A stretch of 64,000 nt of DNA from Actinomadura sp. WMMA1423. Its GTDB lineage: Bacteria > Actinomycetota > Actinomycetes > Streptosporangiales > Streptosporangiaceae. The notes below the pieces were generated by a model. That model was not told the DNA's origin, ran no database searches, and worked only from the letters and a program-made list of their open reading frames with translations. The DNA lies in the NCBI RefSeq assembly GCF_006547145.1, contig NZ_CP041244.1:3782001-3846000 (forward strand), in the 5' to 3' direction. Position numbers and translations under genes: made by a program. Shown one piece after another: positions 1 through 9,252 of this stretch; position 1 is the first letter of the stretch, and each line of letters begins with the position of its first letter.

Positions 1-1210
1 TCGCCGAGCCGAGGTCCTCGTACGAGACCGCGTTCTGGACGGCGATGACGAGCACCTGCATGACCAGGCCGAGCCCGAAGCCGAGCAGCGCGAACCGCAG
101 GCTCATGCTCAGGGTGCTGGAGTTCTCGTCCAGCGCCGAGCACAGGTACAGCGCCAACGCGATGATCGGCGTGCCGACCATCGGGAAGATCTTGTAGCGG
201 CCGAACCGGGTGATCAGCTGGCCGGAGCCGATCGAGCTGAGCAGCATGCCGAGCATCATCGGCAGCAGGTAGACGCCCGACAGCGTGGGCGAGACCCCGT
301 GCACCACCTGGAGGAAGATCGGCAGGAACGTCAGCGCGCCGAACATCGCGAAGCCGACCGCGAAGCTGATCGCGGCGCCGAGGGCGAAGACCGGGTGGCG
401 CAGCAGCGCCGGCGGCATGACCGGCTCGGCGGCGCGCCGCTCGACCAGCACCCACACCGCGATCAGCGCCACCGAGCCGGCGGCCAGGCCGATGACCGGC
501 GCCGACAGCCAGGGGTAGCGCGTCCCGCCCCAGGTCGTCACCAGCACCAGCCCCACGGCCCAGCCGACGATCAGCAATGTGCCGAGGTAGTCGATGCGGT
601 GGCGCTCCCGCTCGCCCGTCGCATGCAGGACGGCGGCGATCACCGCCAGCGCCACCAGCCCGATGGGCAGGTTGATGTAGAACACCCAGCGCCACGTCAG
701 GTTGTCGACGAACCAGCCGCCGAGCAGCGGGCCGCAGACGCTGGCCACGCCGAAGACGGCGCCGAACAGCCCCTGGTACCGGCCGCGTTCGCGGGGCGGC
801 ACCACGTCCCCGACGATGGCGACGGCGAGCACCATCAGCCCGCCGCCGCCGAGGCCCTGCAGGGCGCGGAACACGATCAGTTCCGTCATGTTCTGCGACA
901 GCCCGCACAGCGCCGAACCGATCAGGAAGATGACGATCGACGCCTGGAAGAGCCGCTTGCGGCCGTACTGGTCGCCGAGCTTGCCCCACAGCGGGGTCGA
1001 CGCCGTGGAGGACAGCAGGTACGCCGTGACGACCCACGACAGGTGGTTGAGCCCGCCGAGTTCGCTGACGATCGTCGGCAGCGCGGTGGAGACGATCGTC
1101 TGGTCCAGCGCCGCCAGCAGCATGGCGAGCATGAGGGCGCCGAGGACGACGTAGAGCTCCCTGCCCTTGGGCATGGCCCGCTCTTCCCGCGCCTCCGCCC
1201 TCACCGTCAT
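1..1210 (-). CDS. DHA2-family MFS drug exporter (EmrB/QacA type), 3' end outside window
   Basis: Proton-coupled multidrug exporter of the 14-helix DHA2 group, acting in the cytoplasmic membrane. Translation from the ATG at 1210 gives 403 visible residues and the frame is still open at base 1. Family motifs are clear: LDQTIVSTALPTI in the first helix, WVVTAYLLSSTASTPLWGKL, DQYGRKRLF between helices 2 and 3, GRYQGLFGAVFGVASVCGP (antiporter motif C region) and the WRWVFYINLPIG segment. Family members are about 500 residues, so roughly the last fifth is missing. An in-frame ATG 12 codons downstream (1174) is an alternative start. The substrate cannot be read from sequence. Confidence 0.93.
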   Translation of the reverse strand, partial: MTVRAEAREERAMPKGRELYVVLGALMLAMLLAALDQTIVSTALPTIVSELGGLNHLSWVVTAYLLSSTASTPLWGKLGDQYGRKRLFQASIVIFLIGSALCGLSQNMTELIVFRALQGLGGGGLMVLAVAIVGDVVPPRERGRYQGLFGAVFGVASVCGPLLGGWFVDNLTWRWVFYINLPIGLVALAVIAAVLHATGERERHRIDYLGTLLIVGWAVGLVLVTTWGGTRYPWLSAPVIGLAAGSVALIAVWVLVERRAAEPVMPPALLRHPVFALGAAISFAVGFAMFGALTFLPIFLQVVHGVSPTLSGVYLLPMMLGMLLSSIGSGQLITRFGRYKIFPMVGTPIIALALYLCSALDENSSTLSMSLRFALLGFGLGLVMQVLVIAVQNAVSYEDLGSA

Positions 1211-1314
1211 GCCGCCGTCCCCCTGCCGCAGCCCCTGTGCCGGGTACGTGCGGGGAGGCCTACCCACGAGCCGGACGGGATCACGCGGCCCGTCCGGGGG
1301 CCGGGGAGGCGGGG

Positions 1315-1716
1315 TCAGCCCAGCAGGTCGCGGGCGACCTTCGCGGCGCCGATCGAGGCGGCCCCTCCGGCGACCCCGGCCGTTCCCGCGGTCACCCACA
1401 GCGGCAGGCCCTTGCGGGTCTTCAGCCCGCTCACGAGGTCGATCGAGTCGACGGCCAGGCCGATCCGCGCCCACAGCCGGCGGCCGGAGTCGTCGCGGCT
1501 GAGCAGGTAGCCCGCGCCGAGCGCGATCTCCCGGGCGGCGAACATCCGCACGACGAGGTCGCGGCCCGGGTCGGCGCCGCCGCCGAGGCCCATCAGCTTC
1601 ACGGTCACCCTCGGCACGGCGAGCGCCGCGAGCCCGAGCGCGACACGGCCGCGCGCCAGGTTGGCCGCCAGCTCGTCGACCCTGTCCCGGCTGTCTGTTT
1701 CCTTAGCATCTGCCAC
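1315..1716 (-). CDS. Small conserved membrane-associated protein, function unknown
   Basis: 133 residues from a GTG start. The charged N-terminus (about 20 residues) is followed by hydrophobic stretches near residues 25-45, 60-72 and 108-125. The phrase ARGRVALGLAALAVPRV and a later MFAAREIALGAGYLLSR resemble a small actinobacterial membrane family (possibly DUF4267-like); I am not certain of the family. It lies about 100 nt upstream of the DHA2 exporter on the same strand and could be co-transcribed with it. No catalytic motif is visible. The start codon has only a weak ribosome binding site, so the N-terminus is uncertain. Confidence 0.65.
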   Translation of the reverse strand: MADAKETDSRDRVDELAANLARGRVALGLAALAVPRVTVKLMGLGGGADPGRDLVVRMFAAREIALGAGYLLSRDDSGRRLWARIGLAVDSIDLVSGLKTRKGLPLWVTAGTAGVAGGAASIGAAKVARDLLG

Positions 1717-1822
1717 ACAGGTGAGGGTATCGGCCGACCGTCACCCCCCGACCGGCGGGTAACCCCCTCCTTACACGTCTATGGTTCAAGGAGGCGGCAA
1801 TCCCCCCGGAACGAAGGCGGCC

Positions 1823-1987
1823 ATGGACGAAGGCATCCTCGCTCTCATCGTCGTTTCACTCCTCGCCGCGTTCTGCGTGCGCTGGGCCGCGACGCGGCTC
1901 CGGCTTCCCATGCCGGGCCGGATGGCGGTCATCATCGTCTTCGTCATCGTCGTCCTGACGCTGTACGGGGAGCACCTGCGGAACTGA
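1823..1987 (+). CDS. Small two-helix membrane protein
   Basis: 54 residues from ATG 1823, preceded by AAGGCGG. Two hydrophobic segments (about residues 4-20 and 33-47) are separated by a basic loop RWAATRLRLPMPGR, and the protein ends HLRN. An upstream in-frame ATG at 1781 would add 14 polar residues but has no better ribosome binding site. It is divergent from the gene ending at 1315. No function can be assigned; the compact hydrophobic composition and Arg-rich loop suggest an integral membrane peptide. Confidence 0.55.
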   Translation: MDEGILALIVVSLLAAFCVRWAATRLRLPMPGRMAVIIVFVIVVLTLYGEHLRN

Positions 1988-2207
1988 GCCGGTGCCCGCA
2001 CGGCGCACGGATTTTTCGCGGACGATTTCCGAACCTCTCCGCCCGGCGGGGAGTCATAAGTGGCGAAACCGGCTTCAAGCCCGTCCGACGTCCGCCGGCG
2101 CCGGCGCGCCCCACCTCCGGCGGTGGGATCCCCCCGGCACGCGCCTGTGCGGCGGACGCGGACGGCACCCCGTACGGCGAAGCCGGCCGAGCCGAGGGAG
2201 ACCACCC

Positions 2208-3083
2208 GTGCCGCATCCGGCGACCGCCGTCCAGGAGACCGGGGGCACGATCGCCCCGCATCTGATGCGACTGCTGGAGTTCGTCGAGCCCGATCCGGAC
2301 GACGTGTGCCTGGACGTCGCGCGCGGGCGCGGGCCGATGCCGGCCGCGCTCGGCCCCCATGTCCGCCACATGACGGCGGTGGACGCGACGCCCGCGACGG
2401 CGGCGTCCGCCTCGCCCAGGTCGGCCCGGATGGAGACGGTGGAGTTCGGGACGGGTCCGGTCCGCATCGCCGGCGACGCGCGCGACCCCGACGGGACCCG
2501 CGAGGACCACGTCCGCGACGGAGGCGCGCGCCGCCCCCCGTCCGACGTGACGCGCGAGGACCCGCGGCCCCGGCCCGCCGGCCCCGCCCGGCGCGAGCCG
2601 GTCAAGGCCGACGCCACCGCGCTGCCGTACAGGGACAACACGTTCTCCCTGGTGACGGCCCGGTTCTCGCTCTACAACCTGGGCGATCCCGATGACGTGC
2701 TGCGGGAGCTGCTGCGGGTCTGCCGGCCGACCGGGCGGGTGGTCATCGCCGACCTCGTCCGCGGCAACCTCGCCGGGCCCGAGCGCGACCGGATCGAGCG
2801 GCTCCGCGACCCCGACCACCCCGGCACGCCGTCCATCGCCCGGCTCACCGAGCTGATCACCTCGGCGGGCGGGAGCATCCGGCGGCTGGACGTGTTCACC
2901 GTGGAGCGCCCCGTGGAGCCGTGGCTCGCCGGGGCCCGCGAGGAGGCCGCGGCCGACCGCATCCGCGAGGCCATGCTCGAAGAGGTGGACGGCGGCCCCC
3001 GCACCGGCGCCAAGCCGCGCGTCATCGGCGGCGAACTCTGGTTCACCCAGTCCTGGGCCCACGTCTCCGCGGAGCCCATCTAG
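2208..3083 (+). CDS. Class I SAM-dependent methyltransferase-like protein with degenerate motif I and Arg/Pro insert
   Basis: 291 residues from GTG 2208, chosen because GAGGGAG lies 8 nt upstream. The C-terminal half looks like a UbiE-type methyltransferase: VKADATALPYRDNTFSLV, ARFSLYNLGDPDDVLREL and RVCRPTGRVVIADLV. Motif I reads DVARGRGPMPAALG, not the usual DxGxGxG, and between it and the next motif lies an insert of about 70 residues rich in Arg, Pro and Asp (about residues 65-135). Cofactor binding may therefore be impaired or altered. Substrate unknown. It stands alone and faces a secreted-protein gene across a shared terminator. Confidence 0.75.
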   Translation: MPHPATAVQETGGTIAPHLMRLLEFVEPDPDDVCLDVARGRGPMPAALGPHVRHMTAVDATPATAASASPRSARMETVEFGTGPVRIAGDARDPDGTREDHVRDGGARRPPSDVTREDPRPRPAGPARREPVKADATALPYRDNTFSLVTARFSLYNLGDPDDVLRELLRVCRPTGRVVIADLVRGNLAGPERDRIERLRDPDHPGTPSIARLTELITSAGGSIRRLDVFTVERPVEPWLAGAREEAAADRIREAMLEEVDGGPRTGAKPRVIGGELWFTQSWAHVSAEPI

Positions 3084-3128
3084 CGCCGCGGAAGGGCACG
3101 CCGCCCCCGCCGTCCTGGCGGAACGGCA

Positions 3129-3165
3129 GGAAGGGCCCGCCGGGGAGCACGGCGCGGGCCCTTCC
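3129..3165. terminator. Bidirectional hairpin terminator
   Basis: Inverted repeat GGAAGGGCCCG / CGGGCCCTTCC (11 bp, further pairing with a 2-nt bulge at the loop side) between the convergent methyltransferase and secreted-protein genes. There is no long T run. Confidence 0.75.
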
Positions 3166-3180
3166 GTCAGCGTGCCGCCG

Positions 3181-3984
3181 TCACTTCTTGCGGACGGCCA
3201 TCTTCGGGTACATCTCGGAGTAGGACTTGCCGCCGAAGTACGAGGTGAGCTGCGCGTGGTTCGCGCCGGACGCGGACGGGAGGCCGCCGCGGAAGTCGGC
3301 GATCGGCGCGGCGAGCCCGCATCCGCTGGTCTTCGGCACGGCGAACGTGTCGTCGGTGGAGTTGATCTTGACCCAGAACGTGCCGTCCGGCCCCGAGGCC
3401 CCGGTGATCTCCTTCAGGTCCAGGTCGAGGGAGACCGGCGCCGCGTTCGAGCCGACGTAGCAGGTGTCGCCCAGCAGCTGGTTGACGAGCTTCAGCTTCA
3501 GGTCCAGCCGGGTCCTGCGGTTGGGGATGTCGAGGTCGATCCTCCCGGCGTACTGGGGCTTCACCCTCAGGGAGAGCAGCGGGACGTTCTCGCTGCCGGG
3601 GACGCCGAGGGCGCCGCCGGCCACGCTCATCGCCGTGCTCCGCATCTTCACGAACTTGGAGATCTCGGCGCCGGTCCCGGGGTCGTAGCCGGCCAGCAGC
3701 GTGATCCGCATCGGCGCGGTGATCTGCTGGTCGATGTTGCCGATCTTCATACGGCCCGCGTTGGTCACCAGCACGTTGCAGTACCAGTCCGCGGGATTCG
3801 CGCCGACCGGCAGGACGTCGGGGCAGTCCGACAGGTCGAGGGACGCGGGCGGCCCGTCCGCGGTCGCCTGGGCGCGCGGCTTGGGCTCGGTGCGCGCGGA
3901 CGCCGGGGGTGCGGCGGACAGGGCGGCGGCGGCGATGCCCGTCGACAGGGACAGTGCGGCCAGCCGCTTGAACATTGACGACAC
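3181..3984 (-). CDS. Secreted protein of unknown function
   Basis: 267 residues from GTG 3984, with AGAGGA 5 nt upstream. It has an N-terminal signal peptide: basic MSSMFKRL, a hydrophobic core to about residue 22, then an AxA-type cleavage region near SAAPPASA. The mature part has four cysteines (CPDVLP, WYCNVL, DTCYVG, SGCGL), which could form two disulfides outside the cell. It contains alternating hydrophobic/polar strands such as RIDLDIPNRRTRLDLKLKLV, suggesting a beta-rich fold. I recognise no family. It is monocistronic between two terminator or intergenic regions. Confidence 0.8.
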   Translation of the reverse strand: MSSMFKRLAALSLSTGIAAAALSAAPPASARTEPKPRAQATADGPPASLDLSDCPDVLPVGANPADWYCNVLVTNAGRMKIGNIDQQITAPMRITLLAGYDPGTGAEISKFVKMRSTAMSVAGGALGVPGSENVPLLSLRVKPQYAGRIDLDIPNRRTRLDLKLKLVNQLLGDTCYVGSNAAPVSLDLDLKEITGASGPDGTFWVKINSTDDTFAVPKTSGCGLAAPIADFRGGLPSASGANHAQLTSYFGGKSYSEMYPKMAVRKK

Positions 3985-4043
3985 GGAGGTCCTCTCGCAG
4001 GAGTGAAGCGCGGCGGGGGGCCTCCCGAGTCCGCCACTAAGCT

Positions 4044-4053
4044 ACTCGCGAGT
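4044..4053. promoter_or_regulatory. 10-bp perfect palindrome in intergenic region
   Basis: ACTCGCGAGT lies 60 nt upstream of the secreted-protein start, in the 223-nt gap between that gene and the alcohol dehydrogenase. It could be an operator; no regulator is assigned. Confidence 0.3.
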
Positions 4054-4207
4054 ATGGAGCGATCCAACGGCATGCGAGACACGATGTCAATAGGGACTTC
4101 TACGCCCCCACGGGAAACTCCGACGGATAGGGACCGCGAAGAACGCCGAGCTCAGACGCACCCGCCCAGGCCGCAAGCCGAGCCGGGGACCGAGGCGCGG
4201 GTGGGTT

Positions 4208-5203
4208 TCAGGGGACGAGGACGGCGGCGCCGGTGAAGCGGTCCGCCGCCAGGTCGGCCAGGGCGCGGTCTGCGTCGTCCAACGCGTAGGGGTGCGTCGT
4301 GACGGCGACGTCCAGGCGCGCCGCCAGCCTGAGGAACTCCTCGCCGTCCGCGCGGGTGTTCGCGGTCACCGAGCGGACCTGGCGCTCCTGGAACAGGTGG
4401 CGCTGGTAGTCCAGGGGCGGGACGTCGCTCAGGTGGATCCCCGCCACGGCGCACGTCCCGCCGCGGTCGAGGCGTTCGAGCGCGGCGGGGACCAGCTCGC
4501 CCGCGGGCGCGAAGATGATCGCCGAGTCGAGCGGGGCGGGGGCGGCGTCGAAGGAGTCGCCCGCGAAGGACGCGCCGAGTTCGCGGGCCAGCTCGCGCGC
4601 GGCCGGGCTGCGGGTGAACACGTGCACGTCGGCGCCCTCGGCGAGCGCGATCTGCGCGGCCAGGTGCGCCGAGCCGCCGAACCCCCAGATGCCGAGGCGC
4701 CCGCCCGGCGGCAGGGACGCGCGGCGCAGCGCCCGGTACCCGATGATCCCGGCGCACAGCAGCGGGGCGGCGCGCACGTCGTCCAGCTCGTCCGGCAGCG
4801 CGTAGGTGTAGGCGTCGACCCCGAGCGCGTACTCGGCGTAGCCGCCGTGCGCGTCCCAGCCGGTGTAGACCGAGGAGGGGCACAGGTTCTCGGCGCCCCG
4901 GCGGCAGAAGCGGCACGCGCCGCACGTCCCGCGCAGCCAGGCGACGCCGACGCGGTCGCCGGGGCCGTGCAGGCAGCCGGGCCCCGCGGACACGACCTCC
5001 CCAACGATCTCGTGGCCCGGCGTCACGCCCGGCAGGTGGACGGGCAGGTCGCCCTCGGCGACATGCAGGTCGGTGCGGCAGACGCCGCAGGCCAGCACGC
5101 GGACCAGCAGCTCGCCCGGGCCGGGCGAGGGCGCCTCGCGGTCGGTGCGCCGCAGCGGACCCTCCCCTATCGGGGCCGGCTCGTCCACCACCCAGGCGCG
5201 CAC
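4208..5203 (-). CDS. Zinc-dependent alcohol dehydrogenase (MDR superfamily)
   Basis: 331 residues; oxidises or reduces alcohols/aldehydes with NAD(P) in the cytoplasm. The N-terminal GroES-like domain carries the catalytic zinc site CGVCRTDLH and GHEIVGEV (Cys and His-Glu), and the structural zinc loop [15 protein letters not shown] has all four cysteines. The Rossmann motif is [16 protein letters not shown], a slightly changed GxGxxG. This matches the AdhP/AdhA-type, about 330-340 residues. The GTG start lies 4 nt after the stop codon of the upstream phosphatase gene, so the two are almost certainly translationally coupled. The substrate is unknown, and the pairing with a SpoIIE-like phosphatase gives no obvious clue. 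Confidence 0.93.
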   Translation of the reverse strand: MRAWVVDEPAPIGEGPLRRTDREAPSPGPGELLVRVLACGVCRTDLHVAEGDLPVHLPGVTPGHEIVGEVVSAGPGCLHGPGDRVGVAWLRGTCGACRFCRRGAENLCPSSVYTGWDAHGGYAEYALGVDAYTYALPDELDDVRAAPLLCAGIIGYRALRRASLPPGGRLGIWGFGGSAHLAAQIALAEGADVHVFTRSPAARELARELGASFAGDSFDAAPAPLDSAIIFAPAGELVPAALERLDRGGTCAVAGIHLSDVPPLDYQRHLFQERQVRSVTANTRADGEEFLRLAARLDVAVTTHPYALDDADRALADLAADRFTGAAVLVP

Positions 5204-5207
5204 CGGC

Positions 5208-7535
5208 TCACCCCGGGTTGAGCGGCAGCTCGAACCAGACGGCCTTGCCGTCGGCGGTCGGACGCGCGCCCCACCGGGTGGCGAGCTGGTCGACGAGGTA
5301 GAGGCCGCGGCCGCCCTCGTCGGTCTCGCCCGCGCTGCGGATGCGCGGCAGCCGCATGTCGGAGTCGAACACCTCGACCCAGATCGCGCCCGCGCCGCGC
5401 CGCAGCCGGAGCCGGAACTCCTTGGTGGGCGGCTCGCGGCGCCCGAGGTCGGCGCCGAGGTTCCAGTCGTCCTCGTCGAACGCGCCGCCCTCGAACGGGT
5501 CGCCGTCCAGGGCGCCGAAGTCGGTGTTGAACTGCACGGGCGGCGGCGCGCCCAGCGGCTCGCCGCCGCGGCCCGGCGGACCCGCCGGGACGGGGACGAC
5601 CATCTCGCGGCGCGGCGTCGGCGTGGAGGTGGCGTGCAGGACGACGTTCGTCACGACCTCCGACACCAGCAGGCACGCGAGCTCGGCCTGCTCGTCGAGC
5701 ATGCCCCAGGCCGCGAACGCCTCGGAGGCCATCCTGCGCGCCTCCGACACCATGATCGGCTCGGCGGTGAAGGTGCGCTCCTCGACCGCCAGCTCCTCGG
5801 CGGCCGTGCGGATCACCACGATCGCGACGTCGTCGTCGATGTCGCCGGGCACCGCGTCGTAGGCGGCGCCCGCGATCGCCTCGACCCCGCCGCGCGCGAC
5901 CCGGGCGACGGCCGCGCGGACCATCTCCCGCGCCTCCTCGCGCGTGTGGTAGTCGCCGTCGTCCTTGGACCGCCGGTCGATCAGTCCGTCGGTGTACAGG
6001 ACGAGCGTGGAGCCCGGCTTCAGCTCGGCCGACTCCTCGTTGAACAGCAGCTCGCCGCCCATGCCCGGGGCGCGCAGGCCGAGCATGCCGCCCTCGCTCT
6101 CGAACTCCAGCTCGCTGACCTCGCCGTCGACGACCAGCAGGGGCGGATCGTGCCCGGCGTTGGCGAACTCCAGGACCCGCGACCACGCGTCGTAGACGAA
6201 GTAGGTGCACGAGACCAGGGGCGGGCGGACGAGGTCGTCGCTGTTCCAGCCGGACCGCATGCGCTCGGGCCGCGTCATCGTGCGGACCCATTCGTCGAGC
6301 TTGCGCAGGATGTCGGCGGGCGGCTTGTCGTCCTGCGCGAAGGCGCGCAGCGCGGCGCGGAGCTGGCCCATGACGGCTGCGGCGCGCGCCCCGCGGCCCT
6401 CGACGTCGCCGATGACGAGGCCGACGCGCCCCGCCGACAGGGGGATGACGTCGTACCAGTCGCCGCCGACCTGCGTCTGGATGCCGTGGCCGTGCGACTC
6501 CAGGGGACGGGCCGGCTCGTACCGCCAGGCGATCTGCAGGCCGTCGAGCCGGGGCGGCCGGTCGCCGGGCAGCAGGTGCTTCTGGAAGGCGAGCGCGGTG
6601 TCGCGCTCCTCCTCGAACAGCAGCGCGTTGTCGACGGCGAGCGCGACCCGGCTGGCGATCGCGCCGAGCAGGTCGCGGTCGAAGCCGTCGTAGTGCGGGT
6701 CGGGCCGCTTGGACAGGTTCGACAGGGCGAGGCTCATCACGCCGAGCAGCTCGCCGCGCACCAGCAGCGGCGCGGAGATCACCGAGGTGATGCCCATCTC
6801 GTGGCCGAGCCGCTGGGACGACTCGGTCGGCGCGGTGAACCGGTGCTGGATCATGTCCTCGACGAGGACGGCGTCGCGGCGGTCCATCGCCTTGGCGCTG
6901 AAGTGGCCGGGCGGGTAGGAGACGGGCTCGCCGACCTCCGCCCACGTTCCGGGCGGCGGCTCCCAGTCGCCCGCGTGCCGCGACACCCGCCGGTAGAGGC
7001 GGTCGCCGCTGTACAGGTCGATGAAGCAGTGGTCGGCGAACTGCGGCACGAGGGTGTCGGCGACGCGGCGCAGGGTGCTCTCCAGCTCCAGGGACCCGGC
7101 GAGCCGCTCCCCGATGCGCTCCATCAGGCCGTAGCGGTCCTGCTCGCGCTGGTTGGAGCGCAGCGCCTCGCGCGCGAAGATCACCACTCCGTCGACGGCG
7201 CCGGAGGGGTGGCGCAGCGGGACGGCGTGCGCGCGCGTGTAGACCGTGGTGCCGTCGGCGCGCAGGTTGCAGAAGGTGCCCTCCCACACGCCGCCCTTGA
7301 GGACGTGCCGGGCGAGCTCGGTCGCCTGCTCGTGGTCCTCCTCGGCGATGCCGAGCGACAGGATGGAGGTGCCGATGATCGCGTCGCCGCCGAAGCCGAA
7401 GAGCTGCTGGGCGAAGGCGTTGCCGTAGATGATGTTGCTGAAGCGGTCGCAGACGATGACCGCCATCTCCATCTGCGCGAGGACGGTCTCGGGCGGCAGG
7501 TGCGCCTCGTCAGGCGCTTCCCCCCAGTGGCTCAT
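5208..7535 (-). CDS. PAS-GAF-PP2C (SpoIIE-type) phosphatase with C-terminal HATPase domain
   Basis: 775-residue signalling protein. A PAS domain (about 15-125, with [20 protein letters not shown]) and a GAF domain (about 150-300) precede a SpoIIE-like PP2C Ser/Thr phosphatase domain (about 305-555) with [24 protein letters not shown] and [12 protein letters not shown] as metal-binding motifs. A C-terminal HATPase_c (anti-sigma-kinase type) domain has [14 protein letters not shown] as the N box and [15 protein letters not shown]. This domain is split by an acidic/Gly-rich insert of about 80 residues (about 630-710). Such proteins act on anti-sigma-factor antagonists in partner-switching systems; no anti-sigma gene is adjacent here. 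It starts at ATG 7535 and is coupled to the dehydrogenase downstream. Confidence 0.93.
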   Translation of the reverse strand: MSHWGEAPDEAHLPPETVLAQMEMAVIVCDRFSNIIYGNAFAQQLFGFGGDAIIGTSILSLGIAEEDHEQATELARHVLKGGVWEGTFCNLRADGTTVYTRAHAVPLRHPSGAVDGVVIFAREALRSNQREQDRYGLMERIGERLAGSLELESTLRRVADTLVPQFADHCFIDLYSGDRLYRRVSRHAGDWEPPPGTWAEVGEPVSYPPGHFSAKAMDRRDAVLVEDMIQHRFTAPTESSQRLGHEMGITSVISAPLLVRGELLGVMSLALSNLSKRPDPHYDGFDRDLLGAIASRVALAVDNALLFEEERDTALAFQKHLLPGDRPPRLDGLQIAWRYEPARPLESHGHGIQTQVGGDWYDVIPLSAGRVGLVIGDVEGRGARAAAVMGQLRAALRAFAQDDKPPADILRKLDEWVRTMTRPERMRSGWNSDDLVRPPLVSCTYFVYDAWSRVLEFANAGHDPPLLVVDGEVSELEFESEGGMLGLRAPGMGGELLFNEESAELKPGSTLVLYTDGLIDRRSKDDGDYHTREEAREMVRAAVARVARGGVEAIAGAAYDAVPGDIDDDVAIVVIRTAAEELAVEERTFTAEPIMVSEARRMASEAFAAWGMLDEQAELACLLVSEVVTNVVLHATSTPTPRREMVVPVPAGPPGRGGEPLGAPPPVQFNTDFGALDGDPFEGGAFDEDDWNLGADLGRREPPTKEFRLRLRRGAGAIWVEVFDSDMRLPRIRSAGETDEGGRGLYLVDQLATRWGARPTADGKAVWFELPLNPG

Positions 7536-7721
7536 CTCCCCATCCCGATACCAGTCCCGATCCTCACCCCGTTGATCACCGCACGTCGCGGCGCGGACGT
7601 CCTACGTGGTTGCCTCGTCGTATTGAACGACGAACCCGCCGCCGGGATACGCCCGAAAGACGCGATGTTATGGAGATCTTCGGTATAGACCGTCGAGGCG
7701 GGGGTGCACACGCCGACCGTG

Positions 7722-8423
7722 TCAGCGCCTGCTGACGAAGACGTGCTCGGCGATACCTCGCGGCAGCTCCGTCGCGGGACTGTCGTCCTCGTCGTCACCG
7801 ATCACCCGTACCCCGTCGTCGGTCGCCCGGAGAATCACCTCTCGTCCCGGTTGTATCCCTATCTGCTTGAGTCTAAGCATCAGGTCGCTGTCGCTCTGCA
7901 CCTGCTCGCTGATCCGCCGGATGACCGCGTCGGCGCCCTGCGGGCTCGCCACCGCGGTCATCACCGCGAGCGGCGGCTCGTCGCCGTCGCCGCCGTGCCC
8001 GCCCAGCTCGTCGAGGCCGGGGATCGGGTTGCCGTGCGGGCAGGTGGTCGGGTTGTCGAGCAGCGCGACCAGACGGCGCTCGACGTCCTCCGACATCACG
8101 TGCTCCCAGCGGCACGCCTCGATGTGGACGTCCTCCCAGGGCAGTCCGATGACGTTGACCAGGAGGCATTCGGCGAGGCGGTGCTTGCGCATGACGCGCG
8201 TGGCCAGACCGCGACCGCTCTCGGTCAGCTCGAGGTGCCGGTCGCCCTCGACCCGCAGCAGCCCGTCGCGCTCCATCCGCGCCACCGTCTGGCTCACCGT
8301 CGGGCCGCTCTGGGAGAGCCGCTCGGCGATGCGCGCGCGAAGGGGGATGATCCCCTCCTCTTCGAGCTCGAAGACCGTCCGGAGGTACATCTCCGTCGTG
8401 TCGATCAGGCCGTGTGAGGTCAC
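7722..8423 (-). CDS. ideR: Iron-dependent transcriptional repressor, DtxR/IdeR family
   Basis: 233 residues from GTG 8423, with GGAGGG 5 nt upstream; the reading frame extends further but this start matches the family (DTTEMYLRTVFELEEEG). It is a metal-activated repressor of iron uptake genes. The N-terminal winged helix (SGPTVSQTVARMERDGLLRV), the dimerisation/metal domain and a C-terminal SH3-like FeoA domain are all present. Metal ligands of DtxR are conserved with a +2 offset: Met12, His81, Glu85, His100, Cys104, Glu107 and His108. The segment EACRWEHVMSEDVERRL is near-identical to mycobacterial IdeR as I recall it. Iron, not manganese, is therefore the likely co-repressor. It is divergent from udgX. 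Confidence 0.95.
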   Translation of the reverse strand: MTSHGLIDTTEMYLRTVFELEEEGIIPLRARIAERLSQSGPTVSQTVARMERDGLLRVEGDRHLELTESGRGLATRVMRKHRLAECLLVNVIGLPWEDVHIEACRWEHVMSEDVERRLVALLDNPTTCPHGNPIPGLDELGGHGGDGDEPPLAVMTAVASPQGADAVIRRISEQVQSDSDLMLRLKQIGIQPGREVILRATDDGVRVIGDDEDDSPATELPRGIAEHVFVSRR

Positions 8424-8522
8424 AGCTCCCTCCAGTCTTATGGGCAAGAGTCTACTTGCTCGGACCCCACGTCGCCGGGTCCCGCGAATATCCCCGTCAA
8501 GCCGGGTACGGGGAAACGCAAG

Positions 8523-9230
8523 ATGAACGCGAAACCTTCCCAGGACGCGGAGCCGTTCCTGCCCGGGAACCCGGAGGAGCGGGCCGATCTGGACGCGCTG
8601 CGCCGGGCCGCGGAGGGCTGCCGCGGGTGCGGCCTCTACAGGAACGCCACCCAGGCGGTCTTCGGCGAGGGCTCCCCCGGCGGGCGGATGGTGCTCATCG
8701 GCGAGCAGCCCGGCGACCAGGAGGACCGCAAGGGCCACCCGTTCGTCGGGCCCGCGGGGCGCGTCCTCGACCAGGCGCTGGAGGAGGCCGGGATCGAGCG
8801 CGGCGACGTCTACGTCACCAACGCCGTCAAGCACTTCAAGTACAGGCGGCAGGAGGGCGGCGGCAAGCGGCGCATCCACGAGACGCCGAACGCCGGCGAG
8901 ATGCGGGCGTGCCGCCCCTGGCTCCTCGCGGAGCTGCGGCTGCTCGACCCGGAGGTCGTCGTGGCGCTGGGCGCGACGGCGGGCAAGGCGCTGCTCGGCT
9001 CCTCGTTCCGGGTGACCAGGCAGCGCGGGCGGCTGCTGCCGATGCCCGAACTGGAGGCGATCGGCACCCCGGCGGCCGCGCGGGAGATCGAGGACGAGCC
9101 GTCCGGCGAGGACGGGGCGCGGCTCCTCGCCACGATCCACCCTTCGGCCGTCCTGCGCGCCGAAGACCGCGAGGCCGTGTACCAGGGCCTTCTCGACGAC
9201 CTGAGGATCGCCGCCGCGGCACTCCGCTGA
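8523..9230 (+). CDS. udgX: UdgX-type uracil-DNA glycosylase (covalent uracil-DNA binding)
   Basis: 235 residues; belongs to the UDG superfamily near family 4. Diagnostic UdgX features are GEQPGDQED (residues 60-68) in motif A and the loop KRRIH (115-119). In mycobacterial UdgX the His of that loop attacks the sugar after uracil excision and leaves the enzyme covalently attached to DNA. The C-terminal motif is LLATIHPSAVLRA. Cys33 and Cys36 (CRGCGLYRNATQ) and Cys130 are candidate Fe-S ligands; a fourth cysteine usually expected in this group is absent, since no other Cys occurs. The start is ATG 8523. Divergent from ideR, convergent with the MFS gene. Confidence 0.93.
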   Translation: MNAKPSQDAEPFLPGNPEERADLDALRRAAEGCRGCGLYRNATQAVFGEGSPGGRMVLIGEQPGDQEDRKGHPFVGPAGRVLDQALEEAGIERGDVYVTNAVKHFKYRRQEGGGKRRIHETPNAGEMRACRPWLLAELRLLDPEVVVALGATAGKALLGSSFRVTRQRGRLLPMPELEAIGTPAAAREIEDEPSGEDGARLLATIHPSAVLRAEDREAVYQGLLDDLRIAAAALR

Positions 9231-9252
9231 CACGGCCCGATCCTGGGCGGGC

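Noticed and set aside
299..1510. Long plus-strand open frame opposite the DHA2 exporter
   Set aside because: Shadow frame of high-GC coding DNA, rich in Arg/His/Gln/Pro, while the minus strand gives a clear transporter.
7536..7721. tRNA or small RNA gene in the 186-nt gap
   Set aside because: No tRNA-like structure or terminator seen; it probably only holds the phosphatase promoter.
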